Below are positions 52,701 through 62,319 of a stretch of DNA of 64,000 nt, piece by piece. Position numbers and translations under genes: made by a program. Each line of letters opens with the position of its first letter. Position 1 is the first letter of the stretch. The DNA comes from Brachypodius melanocephalos (taxonomy: Eukaryota > Chordata > Aves > Passeriformes > Pycnonotidae), in the NCBI GenBank assembly GCA_013398615.1, contig VZSR01001685.1, positions 47,737,657 to 47,801,656 on the forward strand. Reading direction: 5' to 3'. Under the pieces are notes generated by a model. It was given only the letters and a program-made list of their open reading frames with translations. It was not told where the DNA came from and ran no database searches.

Positions 52701-55700
52701 GGAAAGGACTGAAAATCTACAGATGTTCATTCAAAAATGTAAAGAAGTGAAACTCAGAGATTGAAAACGAGACCTCTGTAAGGTCATGCCAGTTGTTTTC
52801 CACTTGCCACTTCACTGTAATTCTTTTTCAAACATGCTAAATTAGCCCAATAGAAATATCTGAAAAATAATTCTGATACAGTTAAAAAAGGTTAATAAAT
52901 CCCATGCAGTCAATGAACTATCAAGAGGGCAGGTGTGAGAATGAACAAATGAGTTGTAAGAATGAATGTAAGGACAACACATCGAGTTAGGGAAAAAACA
53001 GATGTGCAAAGGGGCTCACAGGGCTTTTAAAAAAACTGTACTTTCTTCAGTTTTCAACTTTCAAACCCAGACTTCTCAAAAACTGTTACTGATATTTTGG
53101 AAACAATAAAATATTTTCATAAACCAGAAAAGCAAAGCACAGGAGATAAGAGCTTTTCCCAGTGTCACCCATATTGGATAGTAAGAGCCCACAGGGCTCT
53201 AGAGATGCTCTTAAACTTGAGACTGCCACAAAAAAACACACAGCAGACAGAAACACACAGAAGGTTATAGTTGTTTGAAGAAACTACGAAGCTTCCTAAC
53301 TAAACAAAATAATTCTAAATAATCATCCAAAATAAAAAATCCTTTAATAATGTTCAAAATAGTAATTTGGGCTTCTAAAACATTTTTCAAATTATTATCT
53401 CAAACAGCTTGAAAATATTGGAATGTTATTTTTCATTTGTTACTTTAGTAACACTCTGCTATAATCAGCACTCACACTTTTCATTATGGATTTTTATTTC
53501 TATGAACACACCCCTCAACAACTCAGCCAATAAACTAGATGCTGCAAATTACTAATTAAGAAGTTTATGCTCTCAATAGCTTCAATATAGTTTATTAACT
53601 ATTGGAACACCTTTTTGAAAGTCAATCTAGCATGTGTTCATAACTTTTTGAGAAAGATCCTTGTTTTCTACTCCTACAATTCCTTTGCATGTGTCCTGTA
53701 TTTGGTACATTTACCTTCCATCCCTCCTGTACCTCAACTATTTGTTTGCATGGCTTCATATCATCATGTGCTCTAAATCAAGGCTCTCTCATGCACTACA
53801 CAGTCTTTCCTTACATCCTATTTTTATATAGCTGCTTTCAATGCTTTTAATCTACACATCTTTCCCTCTTTCTACTGATCAGGAGCACAAAGGTCAACTC
53901 AAAGGTAATAAACTATTCCCTTTTGAAACATATCTAAGGAGATAACTCTGAATATCCACAATTGTCATGTACAATTTAATGAAAAGTTAGCAATCCATAC
54001 CAGTTTTGTACAAGGAAGTCAACCAGATGGAGAGAGGTTTGGTCAGCAGTCCGGACTGCTAAATGAAGTGCTGTTTCACCTGGCTCCTAAACACATGTAA
54101 ATAGAAGTTAGATTTCTGTGTTATTTCTGCAAAGCTGGTGTATCAGACCTATGAGATACATCTCATTCACTCTTTACCAGTCTTTCAAAAGAAAAATAAA
54201 AATAATGATGAAAATTATTATTGCCCTTTTTATCTCTAAAAGACACCATGCGCTTAAAAAAAAAAATGGCATTATACTTCCCAAGATCTTTCCTAAACCA
54301 AATTTTCACTTTTCCCAGCTGGATGGAACAACACAGAGGAGTCTTTAACCATTTTAGCTACCAGTAACTGAAAGGGATCTTGTCAAGGAATGCTGAGTAA
54401 GTTTGCAGTACTTGTTGCTTTACAACATCCTGGTGAGTACCAAGCAGAGTCACAACATTATCTCCTACAAAAACAGCATCACAAAAATCACAGACCCACA
54501 TACATCAAAACTCTTACAGATTTGCAGAACAGTTGAAGTTGGGAAGGACCTGTGAAGGTCATGTAGACCAACTTCACTGCCCAAGCAAGGCCACCGACGA
54601 CTAGTTGTGCAGGACCATGCCCAGATGGCTTTGGAATATCTCCAAGGACAGAGACTCCATATCCCCCCATATCCCTGGGCAACCTGTGCTGGTGCTTGGT
54701 CATTCTCACAATCCAAAAGGGTTTCCTGACGTTCAGAGGGCACCTCCTGTGCTCCAGTCTGTGCCACTGCCTCTGGTCCCATCACTGGGCACCACTGGGC
54801 TCTGTCTTCTTTCCACCTGCCCTGCATGTATTTCCATACAATGATGAGATGCTCCTGAGCCTCCTCCCAGCTGAGCAGTCCCAGATCTCTGAGCCTTTCC
54901 ATGTGCTCCAGACTCTCAGACATGTTTGTGGTCCTTCACTGCGCTCTCTCCAGCATGTCCAAGTCACTCTTGTTGTGGGGAGCCCAGATCTGGGCACAGC
55001 ACTGCAGCTGTGGCCTCACCAGTGCTGAGTGGAGGGAAGGATCGCTGCCCTTCACATGCTGGCAATGCATCTGCACTGGCTGGAATGCCACTGTCACCCC
55101 TGTCACAGGGGCACCCTGCTGGCCCATGCTCACCTTGGGGTCCATCAGGACCCCGGTCTCTTTAGGCAGAGTTGAGTGGTTCCCAGCACTAAGTTCATGC
55201 ATGGGACGTTTCTCCCATATCTAGGGTTTCTCCTTGTTGAACTTGAATTGAATAATACTTTATTTTCTATATGTATATGCATTCATTCATTGAAATAGAA
55301 ACTGAAATGCTGTATATTCCACTTAAAAGTTGCACAAGGTGTTAATCTAAATTTAGATTTCATTAGCTCCTATTGATCATAACAGACAATTTTAAAAAAG
55401 CATATTGCAGTATATATATTTAGAATTAAAGTCCTAACTAAAAAAATATTATTTTATTAAACATCAGAGAATTCACAGAGAAGAATGCTACCACAAATTT
55501 CCTTATTGCAAACATTTCAATTGGTGCTCATACCTTTCTAGATATCACTGCCTGTATACCTGGGAAGACTGAAGAGCTAATTCTGTGGTAACTGCTGTGG
55601 ATGACAAATACAGAAAGCTGACCTTTCAGTCAGAGAATTTGTAATGGGTTTCCATGATAAGCACTCTGTGACAGCTCAAGTGCTGAGACTATACTGAACT

Positions 55701-58700
55701 TATCCCTTTCACTGAACACAGATAGGCACTGTATCCTTTGCCAACTTAGCTATTTGCACACAAGTTCTTGAAAACACTCTCTGACACGTCTCCAGGTTAG
55801 GAGAAAACATTGCTGGGCAAGTGGTTACATGACATCGATTATCTATTATCTATAAAAATAGGTTACTTTGTTCATGATTAACATTATCCTCATGGATAAT
55901 TGAGGTCAACTTGGACTGATTTTTCCAAGAAACTGTTACTTATTTCAGAAGGAAGATTGAGTACTCAGAACTTGATACACACATACACACATAAGAATCT
56001 TCTGGGTTGAAAGGAATTGTACTTCTGTAAATGTCTTCAGAAGCTGTGAAGTCATGAGATCTATTCTTTCCTCGTCTACAGTAAATAGAGACTTGCAGAC
56101 AGCCAATAATGTGTTCCTCAGCCACTATTTTAAAAGCAGGTATGATACTGTATGTGTACCAGGTGACCCTGGGCTATTAAGTCAGGGGCACCAAAACAGT
56201 GCCTCTATAGGAGTGCTTCACACTCCTTTAGACCAATTGATGACAACAGATAAAGTGTTCTTTTCTCTCCCCACAAGGATGCAACATTAAGGAAAGGAAG
56301 AAAAACCCCATCATTTTCATCTGTTATTTCTTTCATCACCTAAAGTAGCAGCCTCAGTTCCTAGGCATTTTAAAAGTACACATGATGTAAAATAGTAATT
56401 GTTTACCTGATAAGCTTACCTGTCCAGGCTCCAGCAGTGGCTCCATTAGCTCTACTCCCTCTGCATAGACTTGAATTAGTGCAAGTAAATCCCTGGATTT
56501 GACAGCCTCAAGTAATTCACTCAGTTTAGCTGCCGCAGATGCACAAGTCTTCCTAGAGAACTTATGATCTACATATTTAGCAGTGATAAATTCTTTACGT
56601 GCAGTCCTGTGGGGTGTGTAAATAGAGCTTCCTTTAGAAATTTTTAGAAAACTGGGTCAATTATTATAATTTAAAATCACCTTGCATAACCTGGAAGCTG
56701 AGAAGGGAAGAAGAAAACTATCTGATAAAAAGTGTGTTATTTATTGTTACACTGCATGTCTTTCTTGCAAACAAGCCTCAAATATGGAACATTGTCAATT
56801 TTATTTTGTCATCTTGTTATATACAAAAATTACTCTGACCATGGGGACTAAGACCAAAGAAAAAGCAGAGCTAGTGCCATTTAGTCTACTGTGTTTATCA
56901 TCTGAGGGCTTACTACAAAACTCAAAACCATTCAAGAGTAGAACAATGCACCTTGAAACCCAAACTAAGTTTTCTACAGAGGGAAGCTGAGGTAGCTAAA
57001 ACGTGACTGTATGACTGGAGACTGAACTTCTAAGAAGCTCCATAGTGGGAATAAAAACCTCCAGTCTATTGCCATCCATGCCTTCCCCTGGTTTGGTTAC
57101 TGTTTAAGACACTTTACATCACAGATATATTCCACAGTAAACTTAGAGAGTTTAAAGATTCAATACTTACATATCACTTGATGGACTGGGTTTAGGTGAA
57201 GGACTAGGTAAATTCCCTTCCATAATATCATTAAAACTAGTATTTCCTACATTCTTGGCCAGCTGCAATAAGAAAAAGAATAAATGAAGGTGAGGACTTT
57301 TGGGTATTAACAGCAACGTAATAAAAGGACTATTAATGTGCATTTTCCACACTATTAATAAAATATGGAAAACATAAGACTGAAAAAGTAAAGCCCAATG
57401 ATTACATGGAAATACAGAGCAATTAAAAAGAAAGAAAATGCTTCTATTATACCAGAACCCATACAATAAACTTCACAGTCACAAAATTATTTGCATTTCA
57501 AGACAATCTGCCTCCAACACAAAACCAGAATGAGGAACAAGCAGCATGAACATTGAAATTGTTGAAATGGTGCTGGTACACTAATCAGGGAGCTGCTTTG
57601 GGAAAGAAGCTCAGACCTACTGAAGATCAAGTAAAATTTGATTTAGATTAATAGTAACTTTGCAAAAATCTCAATAATTCATGAAGAGTGAAAGTGGTAA
57701 TGTTGAACCTATACCCAAATCCAGATGTGCCTTACATCTTCTCTTAATTTTCCTATAGAAAATTTCTGTAACAAGTGTCTTCTTTCAGACCAAACATAGC
57801 TAGGGAGATTAAACTACTGCAACCATTTCTTTTTGACTTGTTTATATTTTTGGGCTTTTTTTCCTTTTTTTTGGTAGTCTTACATCAGATTCCTTTAATA
57901 ACTTCAATATTACATGATTTCATTCATTAAATAAAGATTCCTCCAATATTTTTCTTTCAGATTTAGCAACAATCATTCTCCCTTGCCAAGTCAAATTAGC
58001 TTCATGTCTGAAATTGCATAAGCTTTTAGACTAATTTTGGGTCAAGATCAGATGCTGAGAGGCAAAATTCTGATGGCACTAGTTACAATGGATGTCAATA
58101 GTCATTCTGCAACACTTCAGGACATGAAATGAGAAGTGACAAGAGCACTAATAATATATAATAATATATAACCGTGCACCTGTAAAATACCTACAGAAAT
58201 AAGAAGGAAAAATTCTGCAAAAACACATTCCTAAAAGATTAATGGTAAATTGTACATTTTGGTGCTTCCTACATATATGTCAACATTTGACTAAAAAAAA
58301 CCCAATATAAATTAAAGAAACTTACCAAGAGTTCAGATGTTCCTAATTTGTCTAATTCCAAAGACTGGATTCGAGAAATATGGACACCCATTTCTCTGTG
58401 TATTCCAGAGCACTCAATGCAGGTTAAAATGCCCAAATTAGTCGACAGCCATGTTGGATCTGCACAATTGAAAAACAAATTATTTAATCAAAGTCCAAGA
58501 AAAAGTTTGCAATGGTGGTAAGAGATGTATTCTGAAATGGTTCCTTATTTAGTGTTTCAAAGACTGAAAATAAACTAAGAATATTCCATACTTTTTTCCA
58601 AATTCTAGTGCAGATTCAACCACAAATTGCTACCAATGGAATGCAGTTTTTCAGATTTAGAAATAGCCGCAAAGGCACTGAATTTAGACTTATTCATTTA

Positions 58701-60151
58701 TACTGAATGAGTGTATTTCAATACATTTAGTATTTGTTTTCTGTACAAATTACCTCCTGTTTTTAAAAGTAACAGATCTCCCAAATTCGACAGCCTCTTA
58801 AGTTTTAAAATTTACTTCTTGAACTTTAAACAAAGTCCTTCATAAAAGATTAACTACAGCGCTTTCCAGTGTGTAAAGCAGCAGCATGTTGAAGAAAATT
58901 TGAGGAATACTGGCTAGTCCAGGGAAAAAAATAACTTAAAAAATGCTGTCATGGAGGAGATCTGCATATATAATTAGAATAGATTTTATACTACAAGTGC
59001 TACATAAGAAGCATGACCAGTTTTTAAGGAAAAGAAAAAGCTCCAGACATTGTGCACAAATTAATCTCTTCCCTGACCTTAAATAGTAACTGCTGAAGCA
59101 TTAAGCCAAGAGTTTTAAAGCAGCAAGCTGGAGTACAGAGGTGAAGCTTAAAACTTTACTACAAATTAAGAGATGAATGAAAACTAATCTGAAGTTTCTA
59201 TAGCTTTACATAATGAAATAATTGAATGAACCAATTGCAGGATTTGACATAATTATACTCCGGTTTGTAATTTTAACTAGCTATTTCAAATTTGGATCAG
59301 TTATGCATCAGCAAGATACACAGGATCTACTCAGTTCCAAATGAGCATCACCTTCTTGAAGTGACCCTTTGATGAGAAAGCTGCAACAGCTGCCAGCTCT
59401 CACAGCTCTCACACCAGCTCAGTGGTATTGCGACCGGCTGCCCCTTCTCAAGCTCTAAGTGACACATACCTGACCTGTAACTCTGTACTTCTGAAGACAT
59501 TATCTGATAGGATTTCAACTCCAGGTCTCATCCTTTGCACAAGACTACCTATTCCACCTCTGAAAACTTCTGATGCTGCATTTCCAGTAGTCTCATGCCA
59601 AGATAAAGCCTCAGAGCAAGATCCTGGCCAGGTCAATTTTTCCACAATCATTGTCTAAATATTACTCACTTCTACTTAGTAGCATGCACAGGATCAGTGA
59701 TGCCAAGCAACTTCCATTCAAGTGCAACAAGCATCTAGACACAGTGCAACAAGAACAGTTCAAACTCCAGAGGGGCTTGAACTGCTGGAAGTAAGCACAG
59801 ACAACACACAAAAATATTTTAGTGAATTAAACGGAACTAACGTAGGAAAGTCATATTTGTTCTTTTAAAAACAGGTTGAAGACTGAGAAACATCACTTAG
59901 AAAATGAGTTTGCACTCTACAAACACTTCTTTAAAGAAATTACTTTGCTCCCAACAAGAAGCTGATGACACGAACAAATGGAGATACCTGGTGAGCCACA
60001 ATCACAACAGACTTCATTTCCGGGTAATCTCTGTATGTCATCAATAATGGCTTTTGTCAGATCCTCTAAACTGTTTTCACCTGTGCTCTGCTCTCCACGG
60101 AATGCCATATTTAATGCTTCTTCTTTGCTGTTTGTCAATACTGATATCCAT
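21515..60151 (-). CDS. ASAP1: ASAP1 gene, 3' half (15 coding exons plus 3' UTR); partial, 5' part outside window
   Basis: Multidomain Arf GTPase-activating protein that stimulates GTP hydrolysis on Arf1/Arf5 at focal adhesions, podosomes/invadopodia and endocytic membranes (family knowledge). Fifteen minus-strand exons (60151 down to 24106) join without a phase error into 723 residues plus stop. In fragment numbering they are: end of the PH domain (1-18), ArfGAP domain with C48/C51/C68/C71 zinc ligands and R76 arginine finger, ankyrin repeats (about 140-285), acidic linker (about 305-318), proline-rich region with RPPPPPPG, the (D/E)LPPKP block (about 515-585) and SH3 (about 659-723). The LPPKP repeats plus a C-terminal SH3 distinguish ASAP1 from ASAP2 and ASAP3. 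Every intron is GT-AG. The BAR domain and most of the PH domain must lie above 64000, since no PH exon was found in 60152-64000. Identity rests on recalled human ASAP1 sequence, not on an alignment run here. Confidence 0.97.
21532..21537 (-). terminator. ASAP1: Probable distal polyadenylation signal of ASAP1 (AATAAA)
   Basis: Plus-strand tttatt reads AATAAA on the gene strand. It is the last such hexamer before the AT-rich UTR gives way to more GC-rich intergenic sequence. The cleavage site itself cannot be seen. Confidence 0.55.
24106..24180 (-). CDS. ASAP1: ASAP1 last coding exon o: end of SH3 and stop codon
   Basis: Encodes IGHIEGQPERKGVFPVSFVH then ILSD and a TAG stop (24106-24108). This is the C-terminal strand pair of the SH3 domain (GVFPVSFV) and ends at the same residue as mammalian ASAP1. 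The acceptor is gttgcag|ATTG, and the exon continues without interruption into the 3' UTR. Confidence 0.97.
   Translation of the reverse strand: MGHIEGQPERKGVFPVSFVHILSD
26000..26122 (-). CDS. ASAP1: ASAP1 exon n: SH3 domain, N-terminal two thirds
   Basis: Encodes GKNKVRRVKTIYDCQADNDD, then ELTFVEGEVIIVTGEEDQEW and W. ALYDY-like TIYDCQADNDDELTF (RT loop) and the WW pair are hallmarks of an SH3 ligand-binding surface. The ASAP1 SH3 binds focal adhesion kinase in mammals. It is 41 whole codons, phase 0 at both ends. The acceptor is tttttag|GGGA and the donor TGGTGG|gtatg. Confidence 0.97.
28205..28303. repeat. (CA)n microsatellite with AA interruptions
   Basis: About 100 bases of CA dinucleotides broken by single extra AA steps, in the intron between exons m and n. 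Probably length-polymorphic. Confidence 0.97.
28695..28723. repeat. (TA)n microsatellite
   Basis: About 14 TA dinucleotides, roughly 400 bases from the CA repeat in the same intron. Confidence 0.95.
29988..30490 (-). CDS. ASAP1: ASAP1 exon m: (D/E)LPPKP tandem-repeat exon
   Basis: The largest coding exon (503 bases, 167 whole codons). It encodes VALRKIE, a block of short proline repeats, then LSPNVQSRDT and TLPETPVPLPRKINM. The block has six exact (D/E)LPPKP hexapeptides, usually spaced by PQ(L/V/M)(G/K), flanked by degenerate copies (DIPQKP, ELTQKP, DLLAKT). Such repeats in ASAP1 act as SH3-domain docking sites, and mammalian ASAP1 is described with a similar number. The acceptor is gttttag|TGGC and the donor AATATG|gtaggt. 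The DNA of the repeats occupies about 30179-30395. Confidence 0.97.
31557..31652. repeat. A/C-rich low-complexity tract (CAAA/CCAAA type)
   Basis: Nearly pure A and C over about 95 bases in the intron between exons l and m, including a run of seven C. The imperfect units suggest slippage of a short CAAA-type motif. Confidence 0.85.
32262..32440 (+). mobile_element. CR1 LINE 3' fragment
   Basis: Plus-strand sequence follows the CR1 3' untranslated region: a 'ggagatactcaaaa...gactggacatggccttgagcaacctgctct' order, then a decayed version of the usual 'ggactagatgatctcc' ending. Diverged, 5'-truncated as is usual for CR1, and antisense to ASAP1 in the intron between exons l and m. Confidence 0.75.
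32667..32725 (-). CDS. ASAP1: ASAP1 exon l: short linker before the LPPKP block
   Basis: Encodes TGTAKTALGPRVLPKLPQK, matching recalled mammalian SAKTALGPRVLPKLPQK. The acceptor is gatttag|CACT and the donor GAAAG|gtaaga. At 59 bases it is the shortest exon here and is well below 100 codons, so it is visible only through homology and splice signals. Confidence 0.94.
33687..33765 (-). mobile_element. CR1 LINE 3'-end remnant
   Basis: Begins cacagaatcatagaatatcc and continues ttggaagggg, the reverse complement of the typical CR1 3' terminus with its ATTCTATGATT-type tail. Only about 80 bases are recognisable. It is in the same orientation as ASAP1. Confidence 0.75.
34783..34849 (-). CDS. ASAP1: ASAP1 exon k: linker
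   Basis: Encodes GNDLGPPSTKAANKFEGMSQ followed by QS, matching recalled mammalian GNDGGPSSSSKTTNKFEGLS. The acceptor is acctcag|GTAATG and the donor TCAAG|gtaaaa. It is 67 bases, entered with two bases of a glycine codon and left with two bases of a serine codon. The order and phase fit exactly between exons j and l. Confidence 0.93.
37029..37046. repeat. Poly-A run (18 A)
   Basis: Eighteen adenines next to an anomalously GC-rich block at about 37140-37460 in the intron between exons j and k. Confidence 0.85.
37140..37460. other. GC-rich, CAG/GGCAGAG-rich intronic block
   Basis: A block clearly richer in G than the surrounding intron on the plus strand, with a CAG run (about 37309-37322) and imperfect GGCAGAG repeats. 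No homology is recognised and its open frames are low-complexity. It may be a decayed minisatellite or an insertion. Confidence 0.4.
37663..37824 (-). CDS. ASAP1: ASAP1 exon j: Src SH3-binding proline-rich segment
   Basis: Encodes GPPSTLPLSTQTSSGSSTLS, then KKRPPPPPPGHKRTLSDPPS and PLPHGPQNKGPIPWG. RPPPPPPG is the class I PxxP ligand for Src-family SH3 domains described in mammalian ASAP1. The acceptor is ttgcag|GCCC and the donor CTTGGG|gtgagt. Compared with recalled human sequence (GKGPTGPPSTLP), the bird protein lacks three residues at the exon start, consistent with a small shift in acceptor usage. Confidence 0.96.
38363..38381. repeat. Poly-T run (19 T)
   Basis: Nineteen thymines in the intron between exons i and j. 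No element body is recognised. Confidence 0.85.
39920..40110. promoter_or_regulatory. Small intronic CpG-rich island with CTCF-like site
   Basis: About 190 bases of CpG-dense sequence in the AT-rich intron between exons i and j. The minus strand at 40039-40053 reads CCGCCAGGGGGCGAT, a very close match to the CTCF core (CCACCAGGGGGCGC type). This points to an insulator, enhancer or internal promoter, but function is inferred from motif and composition only. Confidence 0.55.
40700..42040 (-). mobile_element. CR1 LINE, 5'/endonuclease part plus 3' tail, reverse transcriptase missing
   Basis: The low end carries the CR1 3' terminus (atcatagaatcacttcggtt, reverse complement). Above it the minus strand encodes broken endonuclease-like segments: REGLVGDAGQLGYRDHEF, DDGG-type SRIECLLVGIRE, then YPVGNLL and KQLGRVSLLLALVL, recalling the CR1 ORF2 endonuclease. 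Above about 41.5 kb it resembles CR1 5' sequence. Stops and frameshifts make it dead. The reverse transcriptase part expected between endonuclease and tail is absent, so an internal deletion or template jump is inferred. Confidence 0.7.
47201..47429 (-). CDS. ASAP1: ASAP1 exon i: proline/serine-rich region with conserved tyrosine
   Basis: Encodes PSPIKKERSPRPQSFCHSSS, a DKQRLSYGAF segment and APPLPPRNAGK. The tyrosine in RLSYGAF is probably the Src/Pyk2 phosphorylation site known from mammalian ASAP1 (Tyr782 there, identified by context only). APPLPPR is an SH3-ligand type sequence. The acceptor is ttcacag|CCTA and the donor GCAAAG|gtgagt, ending on the first base of a Gly codon. The intron that follows (37825-47200) is the largest complete intron in the window. 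Confidence 0.96.
47941..48189 (-). other. Unexplained 82-codon intronic open frame
   Basis: Between exons h and i the minus strand has an ATG (48187-48189) and an open frame to TAA (47941-47943), starting MSAAERNVDSFSF and containing CEEPLEDEGCC. A fair acceptor (gtgctgcag) ends at 48177. Joined from exon h, which ends in phase 0, that acceptor gives an early stop, so it is not a simple in-frame cassette. Composition is mixed and not low-complexity. It could be chance, an ancient retrocopy or an alternative terminal exon. Confidence 0.25.
48779..48886 (-). CDS. ASAP1: ASAP1 exon h: acidic linker after ankyrin repeats
   Basis: Encodes LSQAKAGKLNPHVHVEYEWN, then LRQDEIDESDDDLDDK, a strongly acidic linker. 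The exon is 36 whole codons in phase 0 at both ends, so skipping it would keep the frame. The acceptor is tttcag|CTTT and the donor GATAAG|gtcagt, a weaker match than its neighbours. The symmetric phase makes it a candidate for regulated inclusion, but I see no direct evidence for that. Confidence 0.96.
51365..51432 (-). CDS. ASAP1: ASAP1 exon g: last ankyrin repeat
   Basis: Encodes NQAGETALDTAKRVKAVQCE and EL, with the ankyrin motif GETALDTAKR. The acceptor is ttgtag|TAAA and the donor GAACTG|gtaag. It is the smallest of the ankyrin exons at 68 bases. The next intron (48887-51364) is about 2.5 kb and contains no recognised element. Confidence 0.95.
52397..52512 (-). CDS. ASAP1: ASAP1 exon f: ankyrin repeat
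   Basis: Encodes GNLDKQTALGNTVLHYCSIY then NKPECLKLLLRGKPTLDV, another ankyrin unit (GNTVLHYC, then CLKLLL). The acceptor is a run of thymines ending in tag|TGGA and the donor GATGTAG|gtaagt. The final G is completed to a valine codon by exon g. Confidence 0.95.
54001..54086 (-). CDS. ASAP1: ASAP1 exon e: ankyrin repeat
   Basis: Encodes EPGETALHLAVRTADQTSLH followed by LVDFLVQN. TALHLAV is the classic ankyrin helix signature. The acceptor is gtttag|GAGC and the donor AAACTG|gtatgg. The last two bases (TG) complete a cysteine with exon f. Mammals read ELGETALHLAV here as I recall, so a Leu-to-Pro change at the exon start is a lineage difference, not a break. Confidence 0.95.
54520..55225 (-). 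mobile_element. CR1 LINE 3' fragment, about 0.7 kb
   Basis: The plus strand reads the reverse complement of CR1: 'gaatatctccaaggacagagactcca', 'gggcaacctgtgctggtgc', then 'gggcaccactgggctctgtc', 'ctgagcctttcc' and 'gtggcctcaccagtgctgagt', all in CR1 order. The 3' end is at the low coordinate and the 5' end is truncated. Lies in the intron between exons d and e in the same orientation as ASAP1. Its open frames are CR1-derived. Confidence 0.92.
56420..56606 (-). CDS. ASAP1: ASAP1 exon d: ArfGAP-ankyrin linker and first ankyrin repeat
   Basis: Encodes TARKEFITAKYVDHKFSRKT, then a helix pair SELLEAVKSRDLLALIQVYA and GVELMEPLLEPGQ. In ASAP/ACAP proteins the ArfGAP and ankyrin repeats form one continuous surface, and this exon provides the junction. 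The acceptor is cccacag|GACT and the donor GGACAG|gtaag. It ends on a complete codon. Confidence 0.95.
57171..57262 (-). CDS. ASAP1: ASAP1 exon c: end of ArfGAP domain
   Basis: Encodes LAKNVGNTSFNDIMEGNLPS and the serine/proline-rich stretch that follows, the C-terminal helices of the ArfGAP fold and the start of the link to the ankyrin repeats. The acceptor is ttgcag|CTGG and the donor GATAT|gtaagt. The final AT is completed to ATG (Met130) by exon d. The human counterpart differs by a few conservative changes (for example NNSFNDIMEANLPS as I recall it). Confidence 0.95.
58149..58171. repeat. Short AT-rich direct repeat (ATAATATATA type)
   Basis: Two adjacent copies of an ataatatata-type unit in the intron between exons b and c. 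Confidence 0.7.
58326..58459 (-). CDS. ASAP1: ASAP1 exon b: ArfGAP catalytic core
   Basis: Encodes the core of the ArfGAP domain: D/PTWLSTNLGILTCIECSG, then IHREMGVHISRIQSLELD. It supplies the second zinc-ligand pair (C68, C71), exactly 16 residues after C51, and R76, the catalytic arginine finger of the CX2CX16CX2CX4R signature. All signature residues are present, so the GAP should be active. The acceptor is gtgcag|ATCC and the donor CTCTTG|gtaag. The intron to exon a is about 1.5 kb. Confidence 0.97.
59988..60151 (-). CDS. ASAP1: ASAP1 exon a: end of PH domain and first zinc-ligand pair of ArfGAP
   Basis: Encodes fragment residues 1-54, beginning WISVLTNSKEEAL (the last helix of the PH domain) and ending with the CCDC zinc-ligand pair followed by GSP. 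The acceptor reads tgctag|ATGG on the minus strand and the donor CACCAG|gtatct. The exon starts with the third base of a codon and ends with the first base (G) of the next, which becomes GAT (Asp) with exon b. The ArfGAP domain is therefore interrupted after its second zinc-binding cysteine. The frame continues upstream into an exon outside the window. Confidence 0.96.
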
Positions 60152-62319
60152 CTAGCACAAGATAAAGACCTTAATGAAGATCTGCATTTGCAAATACATG
60201 TTAATCTATAAACTGTAGAAATCTTGCCAGGAACAAAATATATCAGTTGGACTACAGGGAAGGACTGTATTGTGGGAGAGACTGAGGAGGGGGAAAAGTG
60301 AGAGAAAAAAAGGAAAGATTTGAGAAAAGATGTGTAAGAATGAGAAGAGATAGTCTTAATTCTTAATTCTAATCCCTTTGGTGAACGATTTTAAAGCCAA
60401 GTTCTCAGTTTTCACAAATAAGCATAAGTTGGGGAAGAGAAAAGGGGAAATTCAGCTCCTGTAAATTTAACTGTTTTAAAAGGTGCCCAAAAGTCTCCTT
60501 CCTGGAGAAAATGATAACCCTACTTTTTTCAGGGTGCATCTCTCTCTTCACAGAGGAAACGGCAAGCATCCTGGTGGATGTGTTGATGTCTAGCTGCCTT
60601 TTGCATGCAGGTCTCTGTGCACTAACCAAAGTCAGACTGTAAAGCCCAAATTAGTGATAACTGCCATGGCAACCAAGAGGCTAAGGATGACAGGAGAGTT
60701 ACAATACCAACAGCCAACAGAAAATTTTAGGAGCAACAGCTGAGTGCAGCAAATCAAGACCCTCTAATGATCTCTCAGGCACTATTTCCTTCCCTCCCAA
60801 TAACTCTGCAAGTTGTTGTTTACACATAATGTTTTAATTAAAACCAAACAAAACCCCTTCTCAGCAGCTGCTGTGCTCCAAGTGGAAGTAAAGAGTGGAA
60901 AGCAGTTTTGCTAAGGACCAAACACAATGCAGATGCAGAATTTAGAAACAAGAGCAAGTTAAAAAGAATTCGTCACAGGTAAAGTGATTTTAGATGATTT
61001 TGGATCCACTGCAAATATTTTCTTTATTTTAACACAGAATTACTTTATATTGGCAGTGTCCTCAATGCATTTCATGTTTACAATATTCAGATTGCCTGCA
61101 AGCATCAGTTTTCTACAATACACAGAAATGGTTATAATCATCTAAACAAACTAAGAAAACTTCAAATTGAAATTCATAATTTCTCACTGAAATAACAATG
61201 AAAAGATCAGCTTTAAAGGATTTCAGAGGGAAATTCGTATGTGTCATCTTAGAACACAGATTCAGAGCCTGAACTAATATATGGTCATTCCATATTATAT
61301 ATTTCATACACATATGTTTTTTAAATTTTTATGTTCAGAAATAATCTAGGAACTAGTGCTTTAAATGCTTTAAAATTTTTGAAAATTCCACCTTAAAAAT
61401 AAAAGAGAAATTAAAAGTCTTGAGCACAAATTTGCTCCAAAGTTTACATGCTGAAAACAATAAAGGTACATTAATCTTTCTCATTATGTGAGAAGAACCT
61501 ACACTAGAGGGCATTCTTTTGCAACTTTAATGATGAAATTCAATGTTATTAAAAAAATAAAAGGCAATGATGTCTTGTGTCTAATATTATAGCAATATTT
61601 GGTTAAATACACAGAGTAAACTGATAATTAAACTCAGACAACATTTATTCTGACATTTGTTGATAATTGCTTTTAGAGTTACAATTTGAGTAGTTTGTTT
61701 AAAAGGCAGAATTTGAATAAAACTCAACAAAGCAGTAACAATTAAAAAATTATTAGATGCAATTAAAACAAACACAACACAACTGAGCCAGCTGTTAGTT
61801 TGATATAGACTTCCTTATTCCGAGTATCTAAATTGTGAAAGCCATCATAATTTTGGTTGTGTTTGCTCAAGTAGAAGGAAGCCTCTGTCCAGGACTGTCA
61901 CTGGGGCACCCATGAGTGAGAGCAAGAGGCACCACAGTGGCAGCTCTTCCCTGACAAGCACAAGGACAGACAGACATGCTCTGAATGACTGGTGCTGCTC
62001 ATCAAGAAGTGACCAGCTGGTCATCAGGCCTTCCTGGCAGGCTGCACACTTAAAAATAAACAATTCAAGTCAGCAAATATGGAATGTTAATTAAATGTTA
62101 ATAGTTTATAAAACTCACTCTAACTGCTCATCTCTTCTGTATTAGTCTTTTTTTTTCTTCCTTTATTAAAAAAAAAATATGTATTTGCTCTATTTCACAA
62201 TACTGCTAGTTCCAAAGGAATAGTCAAAAACCTTCTGGTAAATCTTTGTAATGTTCTTTCAAATAATTTAAAAATTAATCAAGTCTTACAGAATAGCTTT
62301 GTCTTCTTGTTTTAAACAA

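Noticed and set aside
54465..55028. Open frames in the intron between exons d and e
   Set aside because: They derive from the CR1 fragment in this interval and are not a cellular gene.
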